Assembly: GCA_018896355.1 (NCBI GenBank)
Contig: JAHIMW010000028.1
Span: 1 to 29,795 of the forward strand
DNA from: Pseudomonadota bacterium
GTDB taxonomy: Bacteria > Desulfobacterota > Syntrophia > Syntrophales > UBA5619
DNA length: 29,795 nucleotides
Direction: 5' to 3'
The notes beneath the pieces are model-generated. The model saw nothing but the letters and a program-made list of their open reading frames with translations. It was not told the DNA's origin and did not search any database. Positions 18,605 through 26,521 of the stretch are shown here, piece after piece (within the stretch, counting starts at the first letter, position 1; each line of letters begins with the position of its first letter). A program made the translations under genes and the position numbers.

Positions 18605-19369
18605 TCAACCTCTCTCTTTTCTGCCCACCGAGGCAAGGTAAATGGTTGATTCGTCGTGTCCGTCAATTCGGAGGAGTTCATCGATCCCTTCCTGATCGTA
18701 AGCGGCAATCGCACAAGTTCCTGCACCGATTGCTTCACAGGCAAGATACAGATTTTGGCAGACATGGCCGGCGTCAATTGCAATGACCTTGTGGGCGGCA
18801 ATTCCGTAACGCCATTCCATTCTGTATGGGATCGCCGTCCAGATAAATGTAACGGCAGCTTCTCCCGGATAGGGTTGGCCAAGAACAGCCTGCACAATCT
18901 TTCTGTTCAAGTTCTCCTCGGTAAATTCAAAAAGCAGTTGATGTTCAATGGGGAGGTAACGGTAGATTCCCTGATCCAGTCCCCGGATATTCAAAACACA
19001 GAGATAGGTTTCAAGCGCGTGGCGGCAGCCGGCAGAAGGAACCGTTCTTAACACATGACCGGGATCAATTTTCTGCCTTATGCCTTGGGTGGCCCACAAA
19101 AGGAAAGAGAGTTCTTCAACGGTCATCGGCTCAGCACGATAGGACCTGCGGCTTTCCCGGTTCCGGATCGCGGATTTGAGATCAATGTTGCCGATCTCCT
19201 TGAATTGGTCATATTGGGGAAGATCAATACGTCTGGCTGCTTTCGGGTAAGGCTTTTCAATCGGCGGAGGCGCAAATCCTCTGTGCTGATCCGTTTTAGA
19301 AAAATCGATGCCTTTGCGGATGCTGTCTTTTAAAAATGATCGGTATTTTTTGATGAGTTCTTGGTCCAT
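18605..19369 (-). CDS. SagB-type nitroreductase-fold oxidoreductase
   Basis: A 254-aa FMN-dependent fold. A conserved segment about 68-95 reads RESRRSYRAEPMTVEELSFL and is followed by LWATQGI. The middle part has PSAGCRHALETYL and IYRYLP, and the C-terminus has DAGHVCQNLYLACEAIGAGTCAI. These are the hallmarks of the SagB/ThcOx branch, whose best-known members oxidise azolines to azoles in thiazole/oxazole peptide synthesis. No YcaO cyclodehydratase or precursor peptide is adjacent, so this is probably one of the stand-alone SagB-like enzymes of unknown substrate. It lies about 30 nt upstream of rsmG on the same strand and about 40 nt downstream of the hydrolase gene. Confidence 0.85.
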   Translation of the reverse strand: MDQELIKKYRSFLKDSIRKGIDFSKTDQHRGFAPPPIEKPYPKAARRIDLPQYDQFKEIGNIDLKSAIRNRESRRSYRAEPMTVEELSFLLWATQGIRQKIDPGHVLRTVPSAGCRHALETYLCVLNIRGLDQGIYRYLPIEHQLLFEFTEENLNRKIVQAVLGQPYPGEAAVTFIWTAIPYRMEWRYGIAAHKVIAIDAGHVCQNLYLACEAIGAGTCAIAAYDQEGIDELLRIDGHDESTIYLASVGRKERG

Positions 19370-19407
19370 TCCGTCGCTCCATCGATTCTGTAGAGTCTCA
19401 TCAACGC

Positions 19408-20367
19408 CTAATTTTTCCCTTTCAAATAGCCGACATAGTGTGATGCGGTTTCCCGGGGATGTTCCAACATGGGGATATGCCCCGTATCTTTCATGATGAC
19501 GGTTTTGTAATTTTTAAGATTTTTCTCTAAAACCGAAACGCCTCCAACATCCAGAATCTTGTCGCTATCGCCCCAGATGATTAAAACCGGCGCCTGAATT
19601 TGAGGCAAATAGGGGGCCAGGAAGTTTTCGATGGAAGAGGGCGTCTCTTTGGTCTGGTTCCACTTCATATCGCCCCATATTTTTTTATTAAAATCGCTAT
19701 GGGCGACCGCATCGGCAGCCAACACTTTTTTAAACCGGGAAGGCATCGATGGAGGTTTTACAAAACAGAGCTTCAGCAATTGATCAAAATCTTCGGGGCT
19801 GCCGGTCAGCAAAGGATTCTTCCCACTTTTTATCAGTATCGCCACCTCGCTGGGGTTTGGAGATCCGACGCCGCCAGGCGCCAACAGCGCCACGGTGATC
19901 ACCTTTTGGGGATAGGTTGCGCCATACATGGCGGCAAACATCCCTCCCATCGAATTTCCCGCCAGATGAAATTTTTTGAGTTTAAGCGCCTCCGTAAACC
20001 GGTCGATGCGCTTCATCTGTGTTTCCGCATCATAACTTTCTTTGGGTATTTGCGAACTTTCACCAAAGCCGGCAAGATCCGGAATCACCACGTGGTATTC
20101 GCCGGTCAGGTACTTTGCGAATCGCGTCCAATTGTCTTTGTTGCCGCCAAAGCCATGAATCATCAATAACTTTTGCCCTTTCCCCCCCTCCAGATAGACG
20201 ATTTTATGATCGTCAACCTGGATTTCCTTCTTGGTCAAACCGGCGGAACGTCTTTCGGCGTTCACCGCCAGCTTGAACAACGTTTCCGGAAGCAGGAAAT
20301 AAATTCCAGTGAGCAGAAAAAGAAATAACGCAACGATACCAAAGCCAATAGTCAGTATCTTTTTCAG
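19408..20367 (-). CDS. Membrane-anchored alpha/beta hydrolase, CTG start likely
   Basis: The hydrolase core has the oxyanion strand LLMIHGFGGNKDNW, the nucleophile elbow GNSMGG, an acid near WGDSDKILD and the catalytic histidine in DTGHIPM, so the triad is complete. Ribosomal start codons give only TTG 20280, but the same frame continues 29 codons upstream through KKILTIGFGIVALFLFLL and TGIYFLLPETLFKLA, a classic N-terminal membrane anchor for this family. The frame is closed upstream by TGA with no ATG/GTG/TTG, leaving CTG 20365-20367, which sits behind GAGGTG. The extended product is 319 aa, probably an inner-membrane or periplasm-facing esterase/lipase. Alternatively the original ATG has been lost by mutation. 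Confidence 0.78.
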   Translation of the reverse strand: MKKILTIGFGIVALFLFLLTGIYFLLPETLFKLAVNAERRSAGLTKKEIQVDDHKIVYLEGGKGQKLLMIHGFGGNKDNWTRFAKYLTGEYHVVIPDLAGFGESSQIPKESYDAETQMKRIDRFTEALKLKKFHLAGNSMGGMFAAMYGATYPQKVITVALLAPGGVGSPNPSEVAILIKSGKNPLLTGSPEDFDQLLKLCFVKPPSMPSRFKKVLAADAVAHSDFNKKIWGDMKWNQTKETPSSIENFLAPYLPQIQAPVLIIWGDSDKILDVGGVSVLEKNLKNYKTVIMKDTGHIPMLEHPRETASHYVGYLKGKN

Positions 20368-20386
20368 CTTACACCTCGCACCTTCA

Positions 20387-20698
20387 TTAGGATCGAATCA
20401 TCACGAGCATCATCTTGAATTTCTTCACCGCCTTCAATGCGTGGGGTTTTCCACCGGGCATGATAATCATTTCGCCCGTTTTCAGTTGATGAGGCTCCCC
20501 CGATATGATGATCTCGGCCTCGCCATCGAGAATGTAGACCAGAGCATCGAAGGGCGCCGTATGTTCGCTCAATCCCTGATCCCGGTCAAAGGCGAAAATG
20601 GTTGTTGTCCCTGTCGGTTTCTTGATGATTTCCTTGCTGACGATGGAACCGTCCTGATAGGCGACCAGCCCCTCCATGTTGGATATTTTCTCGCTCAT
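20387..20698 (-). CDS. Small cupin-domain protein
   Basis: A 103-aa single-domain cupin. The conserved barrel strands are visible as EHTAPFDALVYILDGEAEI, where the first metal-site His and Glu-type positions fall, and as GEMIIMPGGKPHALKA, with the second His. Small cupins of this form are common in anaerobes; substrate is not known. The start ATG follows GGAGGGAAT, a good ribosome site. It is followed after about 20 nt by the hydrolase frame and preceded by the nuclease gene, so it may share their transcript. Confidence 0.85.
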   Translation of the reverse strand: MSEKISNMEGLVAYQDGSIVSKEIIKKPTGTTTIFAFDRDQGLSEHTAPFDALVYILDGEAEIIISGEPHQLKTGEMIIMPGGKPHALKAVKKFKMMLVMIRS

Positions 20699-20719
20699 AT
20701 TCCCTCCATTGTGAATCGA

Positions 20720-21751
20720 TTACCTTGTCCTGAACCGCTGGAGTCCGGTGCAATCGATCAAGCGGTCAAGGTTACGCAAAGTAAATACATTGCCTCTCGT
20801 TGCGATAAGCATCTTCTTCATGTCCTCGCGACGGACCCCGAATCCTCGCCCGGCAATGCAGGCTATCACCTCGTATTTCGGCTTATCCGGTGGTTGCCCG
20901 GCCATGCTCAGTGCCCCCAGATGCTGGATTCGGGTGGCTTTGTCACGGGCCGTGCCGTCGTCCTCCGTAATTTTCGCCTCGATGATGATCTGGGGATTGA
21001 ATTCGCTCGGGACGATGAAATCGGGTGTCTGATCGAAGCCCGGTATTCTCTCGGCCCGCTTGGTTTTCCGGTAACTGATGCCGGCTTTGCTCAACGCATC
21101 CTCAACGGCTGCCTCAAGGCTGTCTCCGACAAGATCACTGACGGAATCGCGATGACCGGCAAAAGGTCGCCCAAGAAAACGCTCGTAGAGAAGCATGGCA
21201 TAAGGAACGCCCATTCCTGCAAGCGTCTGTACTCCGGGAATGCCCGTTTTTGTATCAGCCTTGTCGAGGCGATGGATTTTATCGTTTACAATCGGGGGCG
21301 CTCCTTCTTTCAGCAGCCGGCAAGCAGTGTCTATCAGTGCCTTAACCCGTTCAATGGTGACTTTACCGTCAGCAAGAGGAGAAAGGGGTGATAAACGTAT
21401 TTTTCGGTCCAGGGAGCGGACAAAGCCCTGGCTGACTTCAACTCCCGTCTGCACGGTGGCGAGATACGCCCATTCCGGCGGCGTGAAGCCCAACATGGTC
21501 CGTAACACCAGGATCACAATGGGGGCTTCAAAAGTCTTTTGAAGCAGCGATTCGGGTTCAAGGAAAGTGAAACCCTTGGAGGCTTGTTTCAGCGCCTCGT
21601 AACCCTGTTCGAAAACAGGGTAGTCGATGAAACCGAGCCCTTTCGGCATGATGAGAAATTCCGATTCGAGGCACGAAAAAACCGCGGTAACGAACGTGTC
21701 GAGATCCGCCTGAACTTCGGAAAAGGGTAGTTCAAAAGGATATTTCATCAT
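20720..21751 (-). CDS. PD-(D/E)XK nuclease, probable restriction endonuclease partner
   Basis: A 343-aa protein. The last 140 residues show a PD-(D/E)XK fold: a helix with Glu212 (GDSLEAAVEDAL), the motif PD (243-244) in TPDFIV and the motif IIIEAK (E258, K260), followed by a helix rich in charged residues. The N-terminal 200 residues are unrecognised and may recognise DNA. The start ATG 21751 (or the adjacent 21748) lies behind GGGGGAG and inside the 3' end of the methyltransferase gene, overlapping it by about 20 nt. That coupling to a DNA methyltransferase suggests a restriction-modification pair. Earlier starts up to 21793 are open but lack a ribosome site. Confidence 0.72.
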   Translation of the reverse strand: MMKYPFELPFSEVQADLDTFVTAVFSCLESEFLIMPKGLGFIDYPVFEQGYEALKQASKGFTFLEPESLLQKTFEAPIVILVLRTMLGFTPPEWAYLATVQTGVEVSQGFVRSLDRKIRLSPLSPLADGKVTIERVKALIDTACRLLKEGAPPIVNDKIHRLDKADTKTGIPGVQTLAGMGVPYAMLLYERFLGRPFAGHRDSVSDLVGDSLEAAVEDALSKAGISYRKTKRAERIPGFDQTPDFIVPSEFNPQIIIEAKITEDDGTARDKATRIQHLGALSMAGQPPDKPKYEVIACIAGRGFGVRREDMKKMLIATRGNVFTLRNLDRLIDCTGLQRFRTR

Positions 21752-23945
21752 CGACTCCCCCATATGAAGTCCTGTATTCCTGAACATAATCATTCTGCTG
21801 AAGCAGCGGCGCGTTCAAGTAAGTTTCCTTCAGATGATCCTCGATGCATTTCAGTGCATGCCCTTGCCTCAGTTCAGCAGCCGCGACGGCGAGTTTTGCC
21901 GACGCCGGTTGCGCCTTGTCCCAGGTCAAGCGAAGCCGCCAGACGGCGAGTCGGGCCAAATGGCCGTAGATGATGCAACGGATGTCGCCGCGGGTCGGTT
22001 TCAGACCCCCGATCTTCAGTTTATTCAGATCATCCAGGACCAGGGCGGCAATCTGTTCCGGCGATTCCGCAAGCCATTTGCGCGGTATCGTTCCAGTCGA
22101 ACGGCAGACAAAAACCGTATCCACGATCGACGAACCGGTGCCGCTGATATGGATCGATGCGCCCATTTCCGCCGGGCAGGGGATGGAAGCGGAGCAGGTC
22201 AGTCCGGCATCCAGAATCGCCACGATCACGGGATGATACGCCTCTAACTTGTTGTGATGATAGGTGAAGGCCATCGGTCTTCCCGGCTTCAGGGCCTTGG
22301 CCATGTTCTGGAAGACGGCGGACAAACCGTGGGTAAAGTGTTCAAGACCGCGGTCCATCGTGATGTTGCCGGTCAATTCGTCGGGATTTCGAGTTGAGCG
22401 GAGTTGAAATAGCGGGTTTTCCGGACTGACCAGTTTTCGAACCCAGACATAACAAAAATCCATCAATTCGGCGTACTGGACGTTGCCGAAATAGGGGGGA
22501 TCGGTAAAAACGCCGTCCAGGCTGTCGCCGGGCAAATCCGCATTCGTCGCGCTCCCGCAAAGAAGATGAACACTTCGGGGTTCAGTGATCAAATCGCCGT
22601 TTCTCCGGTCGCCGATCCATTCATCGGCAATGGGCGTCAGGATTTTTCTGCTTCCTTCATGGCGGGTCTCGAAAGGGTGATCGCAGTAAGCCTTCGCCTT
22701 CACGTATTTCTCCAGGATGTTCGACCAACCGCCGCTCCCAACGCTCGTGCCGCCGCCGTTGGCGATGCCGAGGAGGTTGGATTCACACTGGATCAGCCCG
22801 ACGGGAAAACCGTGGACGGAGAAAATATCGAGGGACTTGAGAGCCATCGCGTCGTACCGGCAAAGCATGTTCTGATAGCGCAAGAGATCCGAAAGGTTTG
22901 TGATGAGTGCGTTTCTGATCCGTTCATCCTGCTCCGCGGCAATGGCCCGGCAACTCAGTTCCAGACCCAGCAATTGGCGGTTATTGAACATCTCCCGGTA
23001 TTTCTTGTACCCCCAGCGAAGGAGACGGTCGGTTTCATCGCCGGGCAGGATTTTGTCATCGGGGACATGGGTTGTCCCGATTTGTTCAAGCAGAGAGGAA
23101 GCCCTGGTGTAATTGAGCAGGTCGTTCTTGTCCGGCCGTTTGAAGAAGCGACCGCGGTGGGTCGGTTTGCAGCGGCGGCAATGATATTCGATGGCGAATA
23201 TGCGGTGACTGGGCGGGCCTGCGGCTGGGTTGGGATAGGTATTAACCTTCCCGCATCGGGGGCAGGCGCAGTTGTTTCTTTTTGCCGGTCCTGTGAGGGA
23301 TATTTTGCCGCCGCAGGACTTGCATATACCGGGATGTGTTCGGTCTTCGACGCCGTTCAAGTCGCCGCAGGAGGCGCAGATGAAAACATTCTCCGTATGC
23401 CGCCGGTTTTCGGCCAGCAGGTAGCCGGGAAACAGGTCGAAGTCTTGACCGCAATGGCGGCAGGGCTGCTTTTTCACCCAGAGGAAATACTTGACGTGAG
23501 CCTCCGAGGAGCCGCATTCCAGACATTGGGTGCGGTAGAAGGTGCCGATCTGCGTCTCCAGGCCACGGGTAAGATTTTCCGCCGATTTTCGGTACTTTCC
23601 CAAATCAAGATGCTCGATCTCACGGCTCACAATCCAGTAGGCCATCGGATTGATGTCATAGCCGGTCACATCGCAGCCAAGGCGGTTAGCCTCGATGAGC
23701 GGCGTGCCACCCCCCATGAAGGGATCGGCGATGGCGGTGCCTTTCAGGTTGTTTGAGCTGTAGAAGGCTTCCCGGAGAGGTTTGTCGCTGAATTCCGAAA
23801 GGATAAGACCCCGGAACAGCGTACCGGGCCGGCGGGCAAACCACTTATGTACGGCAATGATAGGGCGGTAGTTCTGCTGGATCTGTTTTTCCCGCAGGGC
23901 AAGGTCGGAAATAAAGGGAATGTCGAAATTTTTTTCGATGGACAT
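21732..23945 (-). CDS. DUF1156-like DNA methyltransferase with three zinc ribbons
   Basis: A 737-aa protein. The N-terminus has HKWFARRPGTLFRGL and motif I ADPFMGGGTPLIEANRLG (73-90) with GYDINPMAYWI, as in adenine-specific methylases that carry a Zn-ribbon. A cysteine-rich insert holds three CxxC pairs in order: C141/144 with C162/165, C190/193 with C208/211, and C228/231 with C256/259. The catalytic motif IV TDPPYFGNVQYAELMDF lies at 481-497, so the order is motif I, insert/target region, then DPPY. It should methylate N6 of adenine or N4 of cytosine. ATG 23945 is chosen; GTG 23984 is open but lacks a ribosome site. It overlaps the nuclease gene downstream. Confidence 0.85.
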   Translation of the reverse strand: MSIEKNFDIPFISDLALREKQIQQNYRPIIAVHKWFARRPGTLFRGLILSEFSDKPLREAFYSSNNLKGTAIADPFMGGGTPLIEANRLGCDVTGYDINPMAYWIVSREIEHLDLGKYRKSAENLTRGLETQIGTFYRTQCLECGSSEAHVKYFLWVKKQPCRHCGQDFDLFPGYLLAENRRHTENVFICASCGDLNGVEDRTHPGICKSCGGKISLTGPAKRNNCACPRCGKVNTYPNPAAGPPSHRIFAIEYHCRRCKPTHRGRFFKRPDKNDLLNYTRASSLLEQIGTTHVPDDKILPGDETDRLLRWGYKKYREMFNNRQLLGLELSCRAIAAEQDERIRNALITNLSDLLRYQNMLCRYDAMALKSLDIFSVHGFPVGLIQCESNLLGIANGGGTSVGSGGWSNILEKYVKAKAYCDHPFETRHEGSRKILTPIADEWIGDRRNGDLITEPRSVHLLCGSATNADLPGDSLDGVFTDPPYFGNVQYAELMDFCYVWVRKLVSPENPLFQLRSTRNPDELTGNITMDRGLEHFTHGLSAVFQNMAKALKPGRPMAFTYHHNKLEAYHPVIVAILDAGLTCSASIPCPAEMGASIHISGTGSSIVDTVFVCRSTGTIPRKWLAESPEQIAALVLDDLNKLKIGGLKPTRGDIRCIIYGHLARLAVWRLRLTWDKAQPASAKLAVAAAELRQGHALKCIEDHLKETYLNAPLLQQNDYVQEYRTSYGGVDDEISF

Positions 23946-24053
23946 GGTGTGCCTATAATCTTTTCTCCGAAGCAATGCAACCACTCGCCACGTTCAGATC
24001 CTTTGTTAAAGGGTTGCTTTTCCCGTTCCCGCCATTTGACAATGGCAAGTTCC

Positions 24054-24414
24054 TCATGGATGGTTTTGTGCGCGAACCTCCTGCTTCATCCTGCGGAACG
24101 CAACGTCGGCGCTCTCCGTCGGCAGTTCCCGCCGCGGCACCGGCTCCGCGGCCCGCCAGTTGGTCTCACCGATCCCGCGGAAGCGGTGGATGGCCTCCTC
24201 GATGGTCGCACGATTGATTTCGTCCACATGGATGACCATATTCAACCCGATGCCGTATCGGTATGAGCGGTCCGTCTTGAAATCATCCGACTCCTTGAAG
24301 TGTTTCAATAGCGCCCGATGTGAAGGCGGCTACATCCTTCACGATCCTGACGGCCCGTTCCAGATCAAATTCCCGGAAATCCGTGCGATGCTTCAGTTGA
24401 TCCTTTCGATTCAT
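24054..24414 (-). pseudogene. Small gene of unknown function, probably split by a frameshift
   Basis: Two overlapping open frames read like one protein. The first starts at ATG 24412-24414, nine bases after the stop of the 583-aa gene, and reads MNRKDQLKHRTDFREFDLE..., stopping at 24283. The second, in the +1 frame, is open from TTG 24308 to a stop at 24054 and reads KHFKESDDFKTDRSYRYGIG... with NMVIHVDEINRATIEEAIHRF and NWRAAEPVPRRELP. The second has no start of its own with a ribosome site. After its stop, a third frame goes on in protein-like sequence (KTIHEELAIVKWREREKQPF) to about 23990, so a second indel is possible. It lies between the unknown 583-aa gene and the methyltransferase. No family was recognised. 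Confidence 0.5.
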
Positions 24415-24423
24415 CTTGAATGG

Positions 24424-26175
24424 CTATCCCCATTCTTTCTTGCTGATCTTTTCCTGAAGGGTCATCCGCTGGAAGGCCTGAGGCTTCTCCCAAGACCGCC
24501 TTAGATGCCCAGGAATATCAATTAAAAAGTAGCCCGGACGAATTAAGCAATTCTCCGGCTCTTCATCCCAGTCGTAGCGGTTTGTGCTGTCCAGGTCGAA
24601 GGGAACCCCGCAATAGGCGCCGGTCAATAAAGAAATCCGAGAAAAAATATGGCGATCCAATACCCCAAGGCAGTTGGGTATGGCCCGAGGGATGATGCAG
24701 CGGATCACGCTGGGAGGGATAGTGCTGCCGAGCCAATATCCAGTAGAAGCGAAATAGGCCCCTTCAACGATCAAGGAAAGAGAGTTCATCTGGAATGGAT
24801 TTAAAATGATCCCGTAGCGGGGATCCTCAACAAGCGTTATTTCCAACTCTTCCTGCTGTTGGAGAAAAATCAACAGCCGCTCCAGATAAAAAATAAATTT
24901 TACCAAATCCTCTTTGGTAAGCTCCTGGTGTTCAGTGATCTGGCTAACGAGAAAGAGGATTTCCTGGGCTCGGGGAGAAACAGGATAGAGGTCGAAGAGG
25001 AGTGTTAGGTTATATTGGTGCAGTTTTTCCGCAAGTTCGGGATTCAGAGCATAATCCAGCTTAAGCCGGCCTTCTTTCGCTGATCCACGGAGGAGAATGG
25101 TTGGCGGCACCTTTCCAACCGCAATCTGCCGCATGGATTCAACGCTCTGAACTTCCAATTCCGAAATAAACCTAGTCAAATTTGCATCAAGCTTTTGGGA
25201 GATGTATTCCCGCCTAAACTCCTTCATAATGGAATGGATCCGGCGGAAAACCAATTTTTTCAAGGCCAAATTATTTTTTAGCTCCCCTGTCTCCATGTTG
25301 TTATGGAGGAGGCGGAGGATATCCTCATTATTAAAACGGAGAACCAGGAATCGGCCCATCTGGAGCGCCTCCTGCTCGGCATCGCTCAGCAGAAGTTCCA
25401 GAAATTTGTCGACGAGATTGGAAAAATTATCCCGAAAGGACTTCTTTTTCTTCAACGAGCCAAAGTCTTTCCCAAACCAGGTTAAACTGATCTGATCCTT
25501 ATTCCCGATCCACTCATGGACCTCCAAAAGCTTCCGGTATATTTTCTGGAATGCTGTCAGGCTCTGAAAAAGAGTCTGTTTTTCCTCCCAGGAGAAGACC
25601 TGGTGACAGGAGAGATAAATGATCAGGGTTTCAATCTCAAAATGGTTGATCAGAACGGAGCAGGCCCTGGTTTTTATGGTCTGTCGATGGGCTATATTCC
25701 TTTCCAGAAGTATAATTCTCAGGAGCGGATCAGCCAGAATCAGCAATTCAGGGATCCTCTGGTTATAGAAATTGAGGAGTTCAACGAACAATTGCGGGGA
25801 AACAGGGGGGTGATGTTCTTCAATGATATTCATGAGAATCTTGGCAATTCCGATATCCTGAATAATTCGAGATTCCTGATCCGGGTGCGAGAGATCCAAG
25901 AGGTTGAGTTTCGGTATGATTTCCAGATCGTACGGCTTGGTTGGGAACAGGATCTCTTTTACCTCCAGCCATTCCTCCGCAGCCAGTTTTTCATGAAGGG
26001 ATTTCCATTCCTCATTGAACCGCCTCTTGAGGGCACGGCGGTTGTGGTAACCCGGCCTCCGTAAAGAGAAAAGGAATTGGACGGGGAAAGGGGAAATCCC
26101 TTCCAAATGATTGATCAAGCAGGACTTAACCGCTTCTGTTGAGTGAGCCAAGAGCTTCTCCGTACCTTCTCCCAT
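24424..26175 (-). CDS. Unrecognised 583-aa alpha-helical protein, first gene of the methyltransferase-nuclease unit
   Basis: I do not recognise this protein. It has 583 residues, no signal peptide or clear membrane segment and few cysteines. It is predicted to be mainly helical and rich in Leu, Ile, Lys and Glu, with a charged middle (KDFGSLKKKKSFRDNF) and a C-terminal part with several aromatic/Gly/Pro segments (YFASTGYWLGSTIPPS, YCGVPFDLDSTNRYDWDEEPE). Its codon use is markedly more AT-rich than the origin genes beside it, which suggests horizontal transfer. It has its own near-consensus sigma70 promoter (26211-26239) giving a leader of about 30 nt; no ribosome site is obvious before ATG 26175. 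It is followed after nine bases by the small split gene and then by the methyltransferase and nuclease. Confidence 0.8.
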   Translation of the reverse strand: MGEGTEKLLAHSTEAVKSCLINHLEGISPFPVQFLFSLRRPGYHNRRALKRRFNEEWKSLHEKLAAEEWLEVKEILFPTKPYDLEIIPKLNLLDLSHPDQESRIIQDIGIAKILMNIIEEHHPPVSPQLFVELLNFYNQRIPELLILADPLLRIILLERNIAHRQTIKTRACSVLINHFEIETLIIYLSCHQVFSWEEKQTLFQSLTAFQKIYRKLLEVHEWIGNKDQISLTWFGKDFGSLKKKKSFRDNFSNLVDKFLELLLSDAEQEALQMGRFLVLRFNNEDILRLLHNNMETGELKNNLALKKLVFRRIHSIMKEFRREYISQKLDANLTRFISELEVQSVESMRQIAVGKVPPTILLRGSAKEGRLKLDYALNPELAEKLHQYNLTLLFDLYPVSPRAQEILFLVSQITEHQELTKEDLVKFIFYLERLLIFLQQQEELEITLVEDPRYGIILNPFQMNSLSLIVEGAYFASTGYWLGSTIPPSVIRCIIPRAIPNCLGVLDRHIFSRISLLTGAYCGVPFDLDSTNRYDWDEEPENCLIRPGYFLIDIPGHLRRSWEKPQAFQRMTLQEKISKKEWG

Positions 26176-26210
26176 TGAGAAATTGATGAGGCATTGCTTT
26201 TCACGGGGGG

Positions 26211-26239
26211 AGTATACGAAGAACGATCTTTTGTGTCAA
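26211..26239 (-). promoter_or_regulatory. Near-consensus sigma70 promoter for the 583-aa gene
   Basis: On the minus strand, TTGACA (26234-26239, perfect) is followed by a 17-bp spacer and TATACT (26211-26216, 5 of 6). Transcription would start near 26204, about 30 nt before ATG 26175. Just upstream of the -35 lie two GAGGCAAC direct repeats (plus-strand 26241-26248 and 26253-26260, 12 bp apart), a possible regulator site. Confidence 0.75.
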
Positions 26240-26343
26240 TGAGGCAACTGGGGAGGCAACAGACAATCCAAACTCCACCATTGTAGTCCGGCTTATCCTT
26301 TCCTCGATGACGCGGAGGATGGTTGGCGCCTTCCAATTTCCCG

Positions 26344-26372
26344 TTGCATCGGAACGGCGAACCATCTATAAA
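26344..26372 (+). promoter_or_regulatory. Sigma70-like promoter candidate, plus strand
   Basis: TTGCAT (26344-26349, 3 of 6), a 17-bp spacer and TATAAA (26367-26372, 5 of 6) lie about 150 bp upstream of the methyltransferase remnant. The leader contains the hairpin CCCCCGG-GGAA-CCGGGGG (26433-26450), which lacks a T run and so is not a terminator. Confidence 0.35.
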
Positions 26373-26521
26373 ACGGCATGGTCCGTCCTTAGCGACAGGA
26401 GGGTCGGATTTGCAAGCAGTTTTAACATTCTGCCCCCGGGGAACCGGGGGATGCGGACGGCCGCGATTCGGTTCAAGGCAGCGGCGCGGGTCGCATCAGG
26501 AAGTTGGTGGGGAGTAAAGAG

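Larger units (their letters stand above)
26176..26521. other. 346-bp divergent intergenic region
   Basis: This gap between the minus-strand 583-aa gene and the plus-strand methyltransferase remnant holds the promoter at 26211-26239, two GAGGCAAC direct repeats, a plus-strand promoter candidate at 26344-26372 and a GC hairpin at 26433-26450. No convincing gene was seen. Confidence 0.6.

Noticed and set aside
26115..26336. 73-codon minus-strand frame upstream of the 583-aa gene
   Set aside because: It overlaps the promoter and the start of the 583-aa gene, has no ribosome site and shows no protein-like pattern.
26433..26450. GC hairpin CCCCCGG-GGAA-CCGGGGG as a terminator or riboswitch
   Set aside because: No T run follows and no known riboswitch core could be drawn around it. 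It may affect the leader of the methyltransferase remnant, but nothing more can be claimed.
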